Source of the DNA: Stratiolaelaps scimitus
Lineage: Eukaryota > Arthropoda > Arachnida > Mesostigmata > Laelapidae
Length of the DNA stretch: 64,000 nt
Direction of reading: 5' to 3'
Assembly: GCA_019614645.1 (NCBI GenBank)
Contig: JABWDB010000002.1
Location: 13,987,501 to 14,051,500, forward strand
Shown: one piece after another, positions 12,549-25,498 of the stretch
Layout of the letters: each line of letters starts with the position of its first letter
Numbering within the stretch: position 1 is the first letter of the stretch
The notes under the pieces: model-generated
Told to the model about the DNA's origin: nothing
Databases searched by the model: none
Seen by the model: the letters and a program-made list of their open reading frames with translations, nothing else
Made by a program: the position numbers and the translations under genes

Positions 12549-13264
12549 CTGTAAGAAACAAAATATAGAAAAACACATATCGATATAATATATTGTTAAG
12601 CATTGGAGTCAGCCAGTCGACAACTGTTTCTGGCGTGCCTATTCCCGTGGTGATGGTGAACTCAATAACGAGCGAGCAATTTTGTTGTTATCGCTATTCG
12701 TTGTATGCCGTTGCTCACTGGCGCCGGCTGTTATTCTGTTGTCGAAAAGGAACACCAATATTTTTTCAAACTGTCCTCCCCGATCTCCGATGAGCGAATT
12801 ACGAGCTAAGCGTTGCGTAACTATGACTAATTCAAGAGTAAACAGCTAAGCTTTCTAGTGGCTTCACTTATGTTACCATTGCACGATACCACATCACGGC
12901 TGCAACGTTGTACAGGGTTGTACGTGGCTTCATTTGCGATTTGGCACGATCGTACAATGATCGATCTCATTTTGAACGACTGATATCTACTCAGGATCGA
13001 ACACAGCAGAGAATCCTCTAGAGACTAGCGGGCTCTGCGCAACAGCAGTTGCAAAGCAAACATTTCCCTGCGCCCATATCGCCCGCGTTACGCCGTCGCA
13101 GATCGATGCCAGCTGACATGCACGAAAGGCCTTCACGACGTAGACAAAATCCAACGATTGAATGGTTCAAACGGCGCGGTTCCAACCAACCCAAATATAT
13201 ATTTGGCGTATCATGCCTGTTTATGTCACCTTAGCATACGTTTCAATAGATATATAGATTAGAA

Positions 13265-13410
13265 TCATCCAAATATCATCGCTAAATGGACATTAGCGAC
13301 CACGATCGATTGTAGCAGCGCAGAGAATGAGGTTAATACCGAAATCGTGAACAAACAGTCGTAAACACTTTGTAGAAAACAAATAGCATTGTTGACCTGA
13401 GAATACTGAA
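13265..13410 (-). CDS. Candidate hydrophobic terminal exon
   Basis: Following CTATAG on the minus strand, the frame (two bases, then 47 codons and a TGA) reads QYSQVNNAICFLQSVYDC, then LFTISVLTSFSALLQSIVVA, then NVHLAMIFG. One good transmembrane helix of about 20-25 residues is present. The phase (1) fits the donor at 13574 of the preceding candidate, but the acceptor lacks a pyrimidine tract. The frame is also open upstream to about 13483. A receptor or another membrane protein is possible. Low certainty. Confidence 0.25.
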
Positions 13411-13574
13411 CTATAGCCCTCTCCAGCCTGATCTCCCATGATGGTGGAGTAGGGAGGACTCGCAGGGCGGTGGCAGCCGTCAACTGCCTTGCCGTCGTTA
13501 GAGCCGTAACATATCAACTAATAATATATGCCTGAATTCTGTACGAAAACTCAACGGGCTTAGGATAGGCTCAC

Positions 13575-13690
13575 CGCTGACCAGCTCATTGTAGAGAATA
13601 TACGAGCGTATCGACTGACCACGCATATTGTGGGCCAGGCACGAATCGTGTGTGCTCACGTCAGGTACCAATAGACTTCGAGTCGATACA
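13575..13690 (-). CDS. Candidate exon preceding a hydrophobic exon
   Basis: On the minus strand, CTCTCCTCAG precedes and G|GTGAGC follows 116 nt that enter in phase 2 and leave in phase 1. The 38 full codons include SLLVPDVSTHDSCLAHNMRG and QSIRSYILYNELVS. The donor is close to consensus. The leucine/tyrosine-rich end followed by the hydrophobic exon at 13265-13410 recalls the region before transmembrane helix 6 of arthropod gustatory receptors, but this is only a resemblance. It lies just upstream of the glucosyltransferase exon on the same strand; its sequence does not fit that protein. Confidence 0.3.
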
Positions 13691-13699
13691 CTGAGGAGA

Positions 13700-16600
13700 G
13701 GTTCGCCTCGTCTAATTAATTAACGTTTAATAAATATCAACAACAACAGGTGAATTTAAAAATCCGCGTCTAATCCCCGCTTTGGTATCAACGAACGAAA
13801 ATGGATAGTATTACAATATCTAGCTAATATACTATGTTTGAATAATAAATATTACGCTTGAAAGCGATCGAAACGAGCAAGCTCGGCGGCTTGCCAACGG
13901 CTTGGCCATCTCGTTGTTGCATACGTGACGCGCACAAACGGCCATCAGCAGCCACTGGCGAACAATATGACGCCAGACGAATTTCTGAGACGCGGCAATG
14001 CCGCCTCGCACATCGTTCCAGCATTACGCTGAGGGTAAAATCCAACAATAACCCGCTTATGAAAAGCGACAAATCGTCAGAACGACCCCCGTTTCTCCAT
14101 ACTGACGTTATTCGGATATAGGGAACAACGGCCACGAAATGGCAGATGGATGGGAGAGTTCACACGTCATAGGGGACATTTGGTGGCAATATTTGAGCCA
14201 GCACCACCACCACCTCCGACCTGAGCCATCTCCCTACACGAAAACAATACGGAGAAATGTAGAGCAAATAACGAACGATCGGATTTTCGTTTCGGTGCAA
14301 TCAGAGACCTCGCAACAGCGTAGAAAATACAAACAGTCCTATATATCAATATGGTTATCATGTATTATCTGTGTGGTTGATACAAAGGGGGGTCTGCTAT
14401 ATGTGTATCGCGTTCGCATGCAAATATTATATAGGTTTTTGTCAGCATCATGATGATTTCAGCGGACTCAAGAACAACAAATGGGTTACAAAATATATTT
14501 GTTCTTTATCGACGTCGAAGGGACAGGGCGAACAAAGATGAAATGCTGATCTGCAACGGTTTGACAAATGTAGGAATAATGCCACTCACTGTTGCAGGAG
14601 GTCGTCGACGCTCAAGGCGACGGTCACAGCAGACAGGCTCAGAGGGAGAGAGAGAGAGATTGGGGAGAAATCGATCGGTTGGTTGGCCGGCTTAGACCTT
14701 CGGCAAGACCACACAACCCCACATCTTGAACCCCCGCGGGAATACCACCCCCTCCACCGTATCATTCGACTACCATTCGGTCGGCTGTTTCGGTTAACTG
14801 TACTCCTGTCCCCTGCATGTGTATGTCGAACAGTTCTGTCTCCACGTTCCTTCTCGCGATCGAAAAACGCGCGACGCTGCTAAATGCAATGGACACAACA
14901 GTAGCAGCAGCCGTCGGCGCCTCCGCCGCAGCAGCAACAACAACAATAACGACAACACAAATTCAAGCGATGCTTGCGCTACAGGGCTACATTTGATGTT
15001 ATATGTACGAGTATGTCACGTATGCATATACGTGTCTATCGGGCGTTGCGAGCTAAAGTTGTGCCACCATCGTTCGGTAGGACCATTAAATGCGTGTTGA
15101 ACAAGTGAGTACAGGGGTAAGTAGAACGGGCATACCAGAAAAAAACGATAAACAATATTTGTATAATAGAGTTAATGACAGTTGACGACAATCGTTAGTT
15201 ATGAACATTTTCTTATGTTCATAAGGCGAACTTTTATAAAAAAAATCGGGAAAAAAATGGTAGGGATTTGCTTCGGTCGGTGAATCGAACGCCATCCGAG
15301 TTCGCAATCTCAGCGACAGTGTTGAGTTGCTTGATGACACGTCCACAGTATTTTTCATCGCGATAAGCGCGTTCATGTCAATGGATAAAAAAAAAACGAA
15401 AAAACGCTTCGTTCCGAGAACGACTTGCACGAGTTACGTTTTTACAAGGGCTAACAAACAGTGGGAAAAGCTGAGTTCGTGTCTCTTAAGGCTTCGATCG
15501 AAGGGCGTCTACTCCGCGCAGTCCATTAGACGGCCAACAAGTTGGCCTCCGTCTTGGCGCAGGGCCGGTCCACCAACCGAAACTCATGGGCACACGGCCG
15601 TAGCACACGGAACATATTAACAATTCCTATCCGAGGCCTGACAAAGCGACCTGGCTATCGCTCCAGTCAACACAGAGCAACTTTGTCCATTCATCTGGCC
15701 TTGATCTAACGTACACACCGACAAAGGTCACGTTTGTCGGTTCCGCCGGGACAGAGAGAGCGAGACAGAATGGTGAAGACGACAACGAAGTCCTCTGCAC
15801 ACGACACAATAGGGATAGCAACGAACAGCAGGAGCGGCGGCAAGTGTTATAGATCCGCTCAGCAGGAGCGAGCGGTTACGATTGCGCTAACTGTGACACC
15901 ATGCATACAAATTATCATGCAGCCTCGCACGTGGAAAAGTTCAGTGTTATTATTTTTCTTTCGGGTTTTTTAAGCGGTCGGATAAACTTCGCCACACTCG
16001 GAAGTCACCGAACGGAGTCAGGCTAGCTGGATTCCGAGGGCAGCCAAATCCAACGGTGATCGAAGTGGTACCGAGTTAACCTCTCGTGTTGCCAATTGCA
16101 GTCTGGTCCCAGCCTCTAATGTACAATAGTGGAGGATGGGCGAGCCATTTCGAAAGTGATCGCGTCGTCCATGTCCGAGAGAACGTCAATCCTCCATCCC
16201 TGCCAAGGCTGCCGTGTGGATTAGCGTGTCTGTTTGTGTACGCTCGAGTGTGAGTCTGGATCCACGTATGAATGGTGACTTGAAGGCTCTCGAACATGTT
16301 AACTGTGGCCAGTTCGAAGACAACTTAGAATTTGGGGATCGGTTACAAACGGTATCGACCAATCCAGACCTTGACGTGAAGCTAAAAGAAGGCGCTCGAT
16401 GTATCGTCGTGTCGGAGCAGCCGGTTCATTCACCACGGCTCAGTTTTCGCTGAACCTTTGTCAACGTTGCTGCTTGCCACACAACCACGCGCATGTGAGA
16501 CCCTTGGCGCACCTCAGACGTCGACTCCAGCAACCGATTCTCTCAGCTGTCGACGTGCGTTCACAGCATGGCTGAGAGCACCCACCAGATTCGTTTACTT

Positions 16601-19600
16601 GTTATGTGAATAGAGCACTCAGTTTTTATTGTCGAAAGACAGGTTTCGTAACTACAAAGGGATGGCATCTCATCATGTAGCATCCGTGAAAGACACTCCA
16701 CCTTCGGGAGGATTAAATCTGAGATTTGTGTCTGGACTGGACGATGATAAAAGCGATGAATGGTTGGAATAGAAAATAGATACTAAATACTAGAATCGAA
16801 TTAAATGTATTCTTATACAAACTAGGTTATTTAATAGCTCATGCCTAACACGTGTGCGCCATATCTGGGTTTGAACATTATCATATATATCCATAACTCG
16901 GTACAGTTCGGCCAGCGAAACTCGCAGGTGCCGATAAACGAAACAGACAAAACAATATCCACCGACATTTCATTTTGGGACTATGCTATTTATTATAGAC
17001 GTGTGCGCGCGCGCCCTTTGAAATTCTACACTCCCTTCAACATGTTTGGTACACCCTCGTTATCGTACAGTACGGCACCATGGGCAGCAACGAAACACTG
17101 TTCGTTGTTGTTCTTACGTAATAGCTATCAAATCTCGTTTAATCAGCTTCGCTAGACGAGCTGAGAAGTAGGTTATACAAAACACCAACACTCTACGCCG
17201 TTGCTGAGGTAGCAAGGCACCACCCCTAATCTTGAGCTGATCTTGACCGAGCGATGGTACAAAGACAGACAGCTGCATCATGATAAGATGAGAATCAATT
17301 GTGTGTCAACTAATCATCTAGATTAGAAATGCGGGCAGTGACTCGTTTCGTTTCGTAGACTATACGGACACCGATGCATGCCTACCCATTGCTAAATATA
17401 TCTGAAAATCATAGAAAAATGCTACACGATATGTGACTACAATAACCACAACAAACTCACTGAAGGACAGCAGCTGTATCCAGTTATCGAGCTAATTATA
17501 TTATGTCGTCTCCGAATGAAAAATGACGTACATGAATGCAAGTATACATGAATGCATCCATCCTCGGACGCCTGAGTGGTTATAAATGCGTTTGTGGAAC
17601 TGGACTCATTTGACGTTCGCTTTCCTTGCAGGCGTAACAATGGAACCCAACAAGATACAATTCGTTACGCAACTTCTAGTGCAGTGACATTCGAAGACTC
17701 GAAGGACACATACAGCAGATTCATTCATTCACACCGTGGGTCAACATGTCTGTAGGCAATCTGCGCCAAAGCAAATCTGACCCGGCCCACATCGTCTCAG
17801 CATCGCCAAATGCCGGCCACGCGCAGAGTAGACGCGGTTAGTCAGGAGGCGGTGGCGGCGGCCTCGGTCGCTGTCACGATGACAGCCGGGGCCACAGCAA
17901 GAGAACGCATACGGCATCAGGATGGCGACTCTGTCGCGTGCCTTCGGCTATGTATACCGGGTACATCCGGGCACCGGGATTGGACTGGGGCTTTGGGGGT
18001 AACGTTGGTTTGAATGGCAAAGTGGCGAAGGCACTGTGCAAGCGCGTATGAAGGCAAGAAGTAGCCGGCATCACCGACGCGCCAACCGAAGGAAAAATGA
18101 AAAATCCCTGGTCCCAGGACCGGGAATACTGAAGGGTTTTTCTTCCCGCGACCCCGGCCGCCTCTGTCCCCGGTCCACAGCGGCGGTTAAAGCGGCTGTC
18201 GCGGCAGCGAGAGACGCGGACGGTAAACGTCGCTCCGCCTTCAGCATGACGCCTTCAACGCCGTTCATACACGATGAACAGAATATCGGATAGGGAAAAC
18301 ATGGAAACTGGTCCAGCTTGTGAACAGAGGCGAACGTCCGGCCTCATCTCACCCGCTGGGGTCTTCTCAGGCTGGAGCTACCCCAGCATGTTCTTGCGCT
18401 CTGGTACAGTAGGAGACAAAGAGGGCGTCGTGTTTTGCAGACCACGCGACTGTGTACGCCTCTCTCTCTCTCCTCCCTCCCTGTATTTCTCCGGTGACGG
18501 CAGCAGCGGCACAGTCGCGTCACTCCTCGTCGTTACTCCCTCGGGGCGCTGTAAATTGTAGTTAGCGTGGGGCAAAATGTGTGCCGGTTTAGTGGATAAA
18601 AAATAAAAAGGAGAAGCACATCCACTCGGTCAAAGGCGCGCTAACGCGAGCGGGACAGCCTTAACACATGCCACAACCCCGAAGGGTACCAGCCTGCAAT
18701 CTAGCATCACCGCGAGCGAAACCAGACTATGGCAGGGGGTCGTCCAATACTTTAGTGGCTCCCCCACCGCCCTACCCGGCCGCCCGACTGCCGTTACCCT
18801 CGGTGATAGCCTTTCTGCGCTTGAAATGCAACCCTTTGCACACGCGCTCCTCCATCAGCCAGCAGCTAAGAAAAAGCCAGAGAAAAGCAGCGTGAGTTTC
18901 GGCACAAACAGGCACGAAGCTCCCAAATACGCCGGAGCTAGCGACAGCACTCAGGGTCGACAGCACCCGTTTGCTTTAGGACGACGCGGGGAGGAGTTCG
19001 AGACGGGCCACCGTCCTTTTCCGGGTGTCTCTCCCGGCGCCCCCGGCGAGACTTCCGCCACCGCCGCCGCCTGGAGTGTCACGCGGCGCGTCGCCCTCCC
19101 CGAGGAGAGGCGAGCCAGCGCGGAGTCGTAGCTAATGGCCGTCAAAAAGAGCCGACTCCGACTCGCCGGCTCCGCCGGTTCTTCCCGCTCGGAATAAACG
19201 GGGGGCAACGCGCAGCGTCTATGGAGGCTAGCGAATGGAACGGAGCCGCAGAGACGGCAGGCCACCAACCACACTACGGCTTCGTCGAGACGCCTGGGAC
19301 ACTCACAAATGCACGGGTCCCACCCCAGTGGGCCCCTCGAAATGCCCTCGTTGCTCACACCCGAAAGGCTCTAGACCGGCAGAGCATCTGCATTGGGCGG
19401 TCCGGAGGACCCCGGAGAGTCTTTATGGCCGGCGGCAACAGACGGCTCACCCCAATGCGCTGCCTTTTCCACATGAGGTATAACTCAAGCGAGGGTGAGT
19501 GAGTGGGCGAGTGAGGAACCGACGAGACAGGCGAAGTGACATGCCGTCTCTGTCTATTGATATTACAGCTACCACTATTACCACTGCAGCAACTACCAGA

Positions 19601-19830
19601 CGAATATGACGACCCAGACGACGAGGAAAAGCACTTCGCTATCTGTTCAGCTCACCCTTACTCGTTCCCTCTGCACAGGACCCGCCCATGGTTTAGCTAG
19701 GCAAATGCAGCTCTGAATTTCGCCCCTGACCCCCAAGTATCCCTCTTTCTCTCTACCTCTCTCGCGTGTTGCAAGTCAATACAATATAAATGCTATTTTT
19801 ATACAGGGGATTTTTTTTTTACGATTCATG
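13700..19830. other. Unassigned stretch with scattered donors
   Basis: On the + strand a short frame ending LRAKVVPPSFGRTIKCVLNK reaches a GTGAGT donor near 15105. A GC-rich frame from ATG 19221 runs 91 codons and one further base to a GTGAGT donor at 19495. Neither could be joined in phase to a neighbour: the next possible exon (from 19568, LPLLPLQQLPDEYDDPDDEE to a stop) needs phase 0. They are left as leads only. Confidence 0.35.
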
Positions 19831-19839
19831 GGATTTTTT

Positions 19840-19903
19840 CACAATTGTAAATCATTTACTCCAGTCGGCTGACATCGAGCAGAGTAAATGATTTACAATT
19901 GTG
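19840..19903. other. Perfect 22-bp inverted repeat with 20-nt loop
   Basis: The arm at 19840-19861 (starting CACAATTGTAAATC) is the exact reverse complement of 19882-19903 (ending TTTACAATTGTG), separated by a 20-nt GC-richer loop. The 64-nt size is that of a pre-miRNA hairpin, but a fully matched stem is unusual for a miRNA. The alternatives are the core of a tiny foldback transposon or a hairpin formed by recent templated duplication. It lies in a gap without genes. Confidence 0.8.
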
Positions 19904-19973
19904 CGCACACTGCTCTCAGCGCATGCTCATGTACACAACACTGCCGAGGTTATTCACCCTGTAATCCAACATG

Positions 19974-19996
19974 TTGCTGCTGCTGCTGCTGCTGCT
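19974..19996. repeat. CTG trinucleotide run
   Basis: (TGC)n of 23 bp. On the minus strand it lies in an open frame (19916-20104) as a serine run. Confidence 0.9.
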
Positions 19997-22134
19997 AAGC
20001 GCTAAATTGAGATCGCGCTGAGAGCCTTTGACGGGCATCTTGAGATGGTTAGTAACCAGAGCGACCTTCGCGGAACCTATGCTGACCATTGTAGTCCAAA
20101 CCATGTATAATAAGCTTTTGTGGTGACACGATCTCCAGACTAGAGGAACTGGGTGGAAACTTCGCCAAGTTTTCGGATCGTCGGAACAAGTGACATGGAG
20201 TACAGGCGATATGGTCTGACGTGAGAAGTCTGAAGAAGATTGGCAGCAGGAGGCGTGCCGTCAAGAGTATAGCTGCATTTACACGACACAATTTTGTGTT
20301 TTGACGTCAGCGTTTTCCTGAAGTTGCATTATGACGTCCGCCCAGTTCATCGGACGCACATTTCTATACAACGGCTCGTTCAAAGGGCCCTTCTGATCTG
20401 GCGACCTCCACGAAAGCGCGATGATGGCAGATGTACCGCGTGCCACCGTCTCTATTAAGTGTGAAACTGATGTTAAAGCACATTGTGTTTGCAGGATGCT
20501 CACCCATTCGCATGAGATTGAGAGCTTAGCCCTAATCTCGTATCATCCCGATTTAGCCTGTGACTATTTTTAACTGTTTTATCATTAACTATCGTATTTT
20601 TGGAGAGACACCCAGGTAGCGCCCTAGACCCATACCGACCTCTTAGAATAAATGAAGGTCACGATATATCGGGTTACACGCGCTTATATTATCTGTGAGA
20701 ATACAAATGCGATTCTGTCTGTTACCGTAAAAGACAACGACTCCCTGCTACATACCTGCGCCGAACGCTGAATGCGGCAAGGTGTTCTCTGCTCAAGAAA
20801 TTGGGATAACTCCCTGGGGTAGTGGCAGATGGAAAACTGGGATGGACCACTTCGAAAAGTATTTGCCAGCCGCTAGACGCACTGCCATGTCATGTCATGT
20901 CCCGGGCGGCGACGAGTTTGAAATTGCCCACGAAAACCAATTTCTTCTTTAAGTTGCTCTCAAACGATCCTACCAAATTGCTTCGCAGTTCGGCTACTCG
21001 GCTTGTTGGTCCTGATTCTCCATAGCCCCCGACTCGGTTGGTGTCTACGTCTGTTTAGTCAGAGCGTAGCCTGTTGTTCTATATCTCAGTGTTGAACAGG
21101 GATTCGACGAAGACAATACGCCTGCGCCGCGCAACGCGCAGATTACAATCAAACTCGCAAAAGCCGCTCCATGTTCCCCATGTGTCATCATTTCGTTATC
21201 GAGGAATGGTGAGATCCCACGCAAACAAAGACTGCTTTGCCAGCATCACGTTTAATCAGTAAAATGTGTACATGTAATTATAGAAATATGCTAGCAGCCC
21301 CCGTGACCAAAAACCACCACTAGCGAATTCCCCGAATGATCAACAATGTGACTCTGCGTTGCATGGGCGAGTATTGCCTTAGAGCAGAAGGTCGACAACA
21401 TAGTTATACATTTACATACACACACCCTCACACATACACCGAGTTAGTTCAACAGTTGTCCCCGTGACCTCCGGGCCCTATTCGTATGTATTATATCTGC
21501 CTTCTCCCCGCTCCATCTGTTGGCACGTGATTGGTCCTCCGAGGCCATCGGCATCGTACTGTTCGTTTCGGCGCGTATTGTCAAGCGCTAACCGCCAAAT
21601 TTTCTAGACAATGGTTGGCCCACCTTTGCTAGATCTCCCCTCGTGTGGCCACTCTACAGCCGAGATGGGGCACCGGCGCGCGTCGGTTAGCCACGAGTGT
21701 GTGACAATCACTTTGATGTTTCCGCCCGCCGTCTCATCGTCTAGCCAGCCAACGGTCGTTACCGGTTACTGCTTGCGATCGTCCCGGCGGCGACGGAGGC
21801 GGTGATCGGGGCCGCCACGGGAACGGAGATGACGAAGCGAAATATGCAAATCTCACCGCGGTCGCCGCTCTCCGCCGCCTCTATCTATGGTGCCTGCGGC
21901 CGCTCGACTCCATGTGCCCGCGGGACCTGGCCAGTCCAATCAGACTCCCCATGAGGGCTGGTGGCTCCCCAATCAGGACGAACCCGAATCGGCAAACACA
22001 CGCATGCAGAAAGCGCTGTTACACCTCGCCTGTCGTGTCCTGATTCTCCCTGAAGACAATTCGGTATCACTCAGTATCTCCGACAACTTGTCTACGACGC
22101 GATTGACCATTGAAGGTCGATAAGCCTTTCGCTT

Positions 22135-22395
22135 TTGGCGGATGACGAATCACCGATGAAGCGAGGAAGACAAGACGACTTCAATTCGAAGTTTGCTGCC
22201 GACCATCTAACTAATCACTGCGAATTACGTGTACGAGAAAAAGGAACAGGGAGACTCACACAAAATGGTCAGAAAAGGATAGACGAAGCACTTCGTCTCG
22301 CTGCGAAATGTCGTTCATCGAATATCCGTCATGTACAGGCAGAGACTGTTAGCGTCGCAGTTGCGGGCCGATTAAAATTAGCTGACTCAGGCTAA
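22135..22395 (+). CDS. 86-codon ORF of unknown status, charged protein
   Basis: The open frame (first in-frame ATG at 22156) reads DDESPMKRGRQDDFNSKF, ELRVREKGTGRLTQNG and RIDEALRLAAKCRSSNIR. It has a balanced, hydrophilic composition without repeats. It begins after a TGA near 22111 and ends at TAA. Splice signals were not convincing. It could be a fragment of a gene or of a transposon-encoded protein; I do not recognise it. Confidence 0.2.
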   Translation: MADDESPMKRGRQDDFNSKFAADHLTNHCELRVREKGTGRLTQNGQKRIDEALRLAAKCRSSNIRHVQAETVSVAVAGRLKLADSG

Positions 22396-22699
22396 GATCG
22401 ATGTTATTAGACACGACTGGGGACCGTTTCTGCCATCCCAAATTTAATTCTATTCAAAGAATACTGCCCTTCCTCAGCAGAAACTTCACCTTGAAGGCAA
22501 GGCCAAGCTACGTGGATCTTCGGGAAGCTTTCTCCGAGGCCGGCTCTGCGCGGGCGTCGTTTCCTCTGAAATGGATAAAGCAATGGGCCCGGTTGAATGA
22601 AGGACGAGAGGGGGCGAATGCCACTGTCGGCGGCTGCGGCCCCCGAAAAATCGAGACGGGAAATACGTAGCGTTCAGAGACGCATAAGCGAGACGAGGA

Positions 22700-22718
22700 C
22701 AGAGAGAGAGAGAGAGAG
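22700..22718. repeat. GA microsatellite
   Basis: (AG)n run of 19 bp, continuing imperfectly. Confidence 0.9.
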
Positions 22719-23301
22719 GAGAGAGAGCGCACTGACTCGGTAGTTAGTCGTCCCGTTTTGGAAAATGAAACGCGCCATTAGGCTTCAAATTATGCGATTG
22801 ATTTGGACCGCTCACAAACACGGCCGGCCTTCTAGGAAGTGCTTGCGTTCGATCGGCCACCCTGCCTCAAGAATGTCACAAGCGATAGTGCTCATTCGCG
22901 GCACCGGCGAACACACATACACACAGGCCCATCCACCTCGACTCTTGCTGTAGGGTTATCAGGTTGAGTCGGCTCCAGTTCGATAACCTGGTACTCGATC
23001 GGATTTGGCGTCGTAGATACCGAATAATGGAATGACCCCTGGCCTGGTCTGTCATACAATTCTACGTCAGGCGACACCGATCAACGGCTGTGTGGACTTA
23101 CAACAGGTTAGGCAATCCTTCCACTGTTGAATAAGAGAACATTTCCGAGTAACGGAAGAACGCCCACTAGCGTACGTACTTCTCTGGCTGTATCAACCTA
23201 AAAAATAATATCAAAATAAATAACTATGTATTTTAATCATTTTGATCCCTTTTTGAGAACATAAACAATAACCACTCTAAAAACTACGAGCAACAAACTA
23301 C

Positions 23302-23307
<6 letters not shown>

Positions 23308-23336
<29 letters not shown>
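23308..23336. repeat. TA microsatellite
   Basis: AT alternation of about 29 bp. Confidence 0.9.
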
Positions 23337-23339
<3 letters not shown>

Positions 23340-25248
23340 AATCCATTCAACAAGTGAACAACTGGTCCATGTTAAGAGGGCAGTCAACGGGAGCACGTCG
23401 ACAGATCCGGTGGCAGAATCAACAGTCTATAGAGGAATTCGAAGGGAGATGTCCGAAGCAGCTATTTAGCCGGCCTCTACGCGATTCTCCAGGTATTGTG
23501 TGAATGGACAAGGACTTCGTGGTAATGTTATTATTAATGCTTGTGATCGCCGCCTTCAGCTCGGCCATTATCCGTGTGTGCCATATACAATAACATTATA
23601 AGTCCGATTTAGGTACGAGACGCATTTGGCGACATCCATTGTGACGACATGTCCATAGCTTTGTCCCACCACCACCACCACCATCCTTAGTCAGCCGGGC
23701 TGGCTAATGTTGTCGGTTAGGCAAGAAGCGAGGGCAAGGTCTATGGTCTCCCGTGTTTTCTTTAGCGTTAGACGTGGCCACGAAGAGAAAGCCGCCCCTT
23801 TTACCAGTCCGTAAGATGCACCGCACCTTTGCACTACCGCTTCTGCTGCGCAGAATCGATCTACCTCCACCTTGCAACGCTTGGAGACAACATCCCCCCC
23901 CAGATCCCGTTAGTGGGGTCTCCCATAATTCTACCAGAGCGCCACTCTGTTCTTGTGCTAACTCTGATATTGTCGAGTCGACCGAGAGCAAGATTTCGAT
24001 ACGTCCGCGGACTTGAATTGCTCCTGAAATACACCAACAGTATCAGCAGCAGTTGGCCCCGATGCTCTTGTCGGTATAGTGCTCGAATACTATAACTATG
24101 AGAGAAAAGGCTAAGTGCCGAGGTGCTGCCTTCGCTGCTCCATCTTCGAGTGATTGCACTTGAGATCCACAAATTATTACACGAATGATCAGGCCATGCG
24201 AACCAAGTTCGAGCAGGCCCTTCTCTTTGCTCAGTGAGAACGAGAACAAATGCGTACAGGATGAAACTGACGTCCTTACAACGAGAGTGGCGGCTACAAG
24301 TAAAATTCAGCTATATTGCTGGCGGATAACGAGCAACAACAATTGTATTAATTAAGAAGAAAAAAGGAAAACATTTATCAAAAATAATGTCGAAACTAAT
24401 AACCAGAACCACTGTCGGAGTCCTCTACTCGCATTTCTGCTAGAGTCGGACATCGCATCTCGGATGAAAATGGAAATTAATATTTCACCACGGCTCATTG
24501 CTATTATGCTCTATCACTCAGCACTGTACAAGGTCGAATACAGATGATATCCTTACCATTGTTAACCACAGTCAACTGAGTAGGTAAGTTTCCGCAATTC
24601 AACAATACATGGGTATAGGTGTATATACATATATATATATATTATATATGCATTCACGACATCCACTAACGCTCATGAACCCAACACCTTTGATGTGGTT
24701 CCGTTCGCGCTCGTTCTTGGCTTGCCCGCCTCATCCCTATTGCTTTATTCAACGGCGTTTTTGGTTCGGCCCAACGCTGCTGGCGTCATTCTACCCTGTC
24801 CTCGTAACCTCGAGGTGTTTCTCTTCTACAAACAGTGCAACTTACGCCACCAGCGAATGTCGTGTCTCGCCACCGTCTTATATTGAACAATTTCCTTCTC
24901 AGGGCCGTTGCTAGAGGGCTCTTTACTCTTCGAAGCTACAAAACGTTGGCGACTGACGGGGGCGGACCACCTCTCCTCAGGACGTCTCCCACCCAGCGCC
25001 CCCATTTTACCCTTTTTCATTATCGCGCTCGCCGGGGGCAGATACAGAGCAGGTACCACAGGCAGCGAACATGGGGTGTGGCAATCATCGACTTGCTGTT
25101 AGCTGCAGTCAACGCGCGAGGAGCGAAACAAAGCGTTTCTTCGAAAAGAAGTCTTCTCCTTTAACTTCTTCTGGCGGCCGAGTGTTGCTTGGAACATCGT
25201 CTCAATGCTCGAGGGTCACCTAAACGATGTAGAATGATACTGACTTAC

Positions 25249-25498
25249 GTTCCTATTTCGATCTAATATCGTTTCGTCTTTCGACACCGCTACAATAGTT
25301 GGACTAGTCGTTCTCGAGCTCATAAACAGGGAGCGGTCGGGGAAGACGATCGTAAGAGGCTCCTTTTTGTGATATGGTGAACTGGTGCTAGTACGGCGCT
25401 TAGTGAGATCGTGTTGAGTAAACTTAATGTGGCCCTTGATGCAGTTGACAGAGAAACACCTTCGGCAGGGACATTCTATGAGCGCGCTTTGTCTTGAC
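25249..25498 (-). CDS. Candidate exon of unknown protein, cysteine-containing then Ser/Thr-rich
   Basis: The minus-strand segment is bounded by TTTTGAGTCTTGAGCAG (acceptor) and AAC|GTAAGT, a consensus donor. It enters in phase 2, leaves in phase 0 and has 83 full codons without a stop. The beginning is cysteine-rich (ECPCRRCFSVNC), followed by KGHIKFTQHDLTKRRTS, KKEPLTIVFPDRSLFMSS and TIVAVSKDETILDRNRN. The mix of charged and beta-prone residues looks protein-like, but I cannot name a family. Flanking exons were not found, although a further minus-strand open frame occurs at 24826-25059. Confidence 0.35.

Larger units (their letters stand above)
19910..25240. other. Unassigned stretch; minus-strand ORF cluster at 19916-20503
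   Basis: Three consecutive overlapping minus-strand frames at 19916-20503 read protein-like pieces (ALSWRSPDQKGPLNEPLYRN; HLFRRSENLAKFPPSS; VALVTNHLKMPVKG). They are separated by stops and weak splice sites; a frameshifted pseudogene or a run of small exons is possible. The rest holds GC-rich ORFs, such as 23704-24172 open on both strands, without support. Confidence 0.35.

Noticed and set aside
15627..15821. RPDEWTKLL segment on the minus strand, reminiscent of the RxIRWTKLR motif of UGCG
   Set aside because: The surrounding residues do not match and its position is upstream of the earlier UGCG exon, the wrong order.
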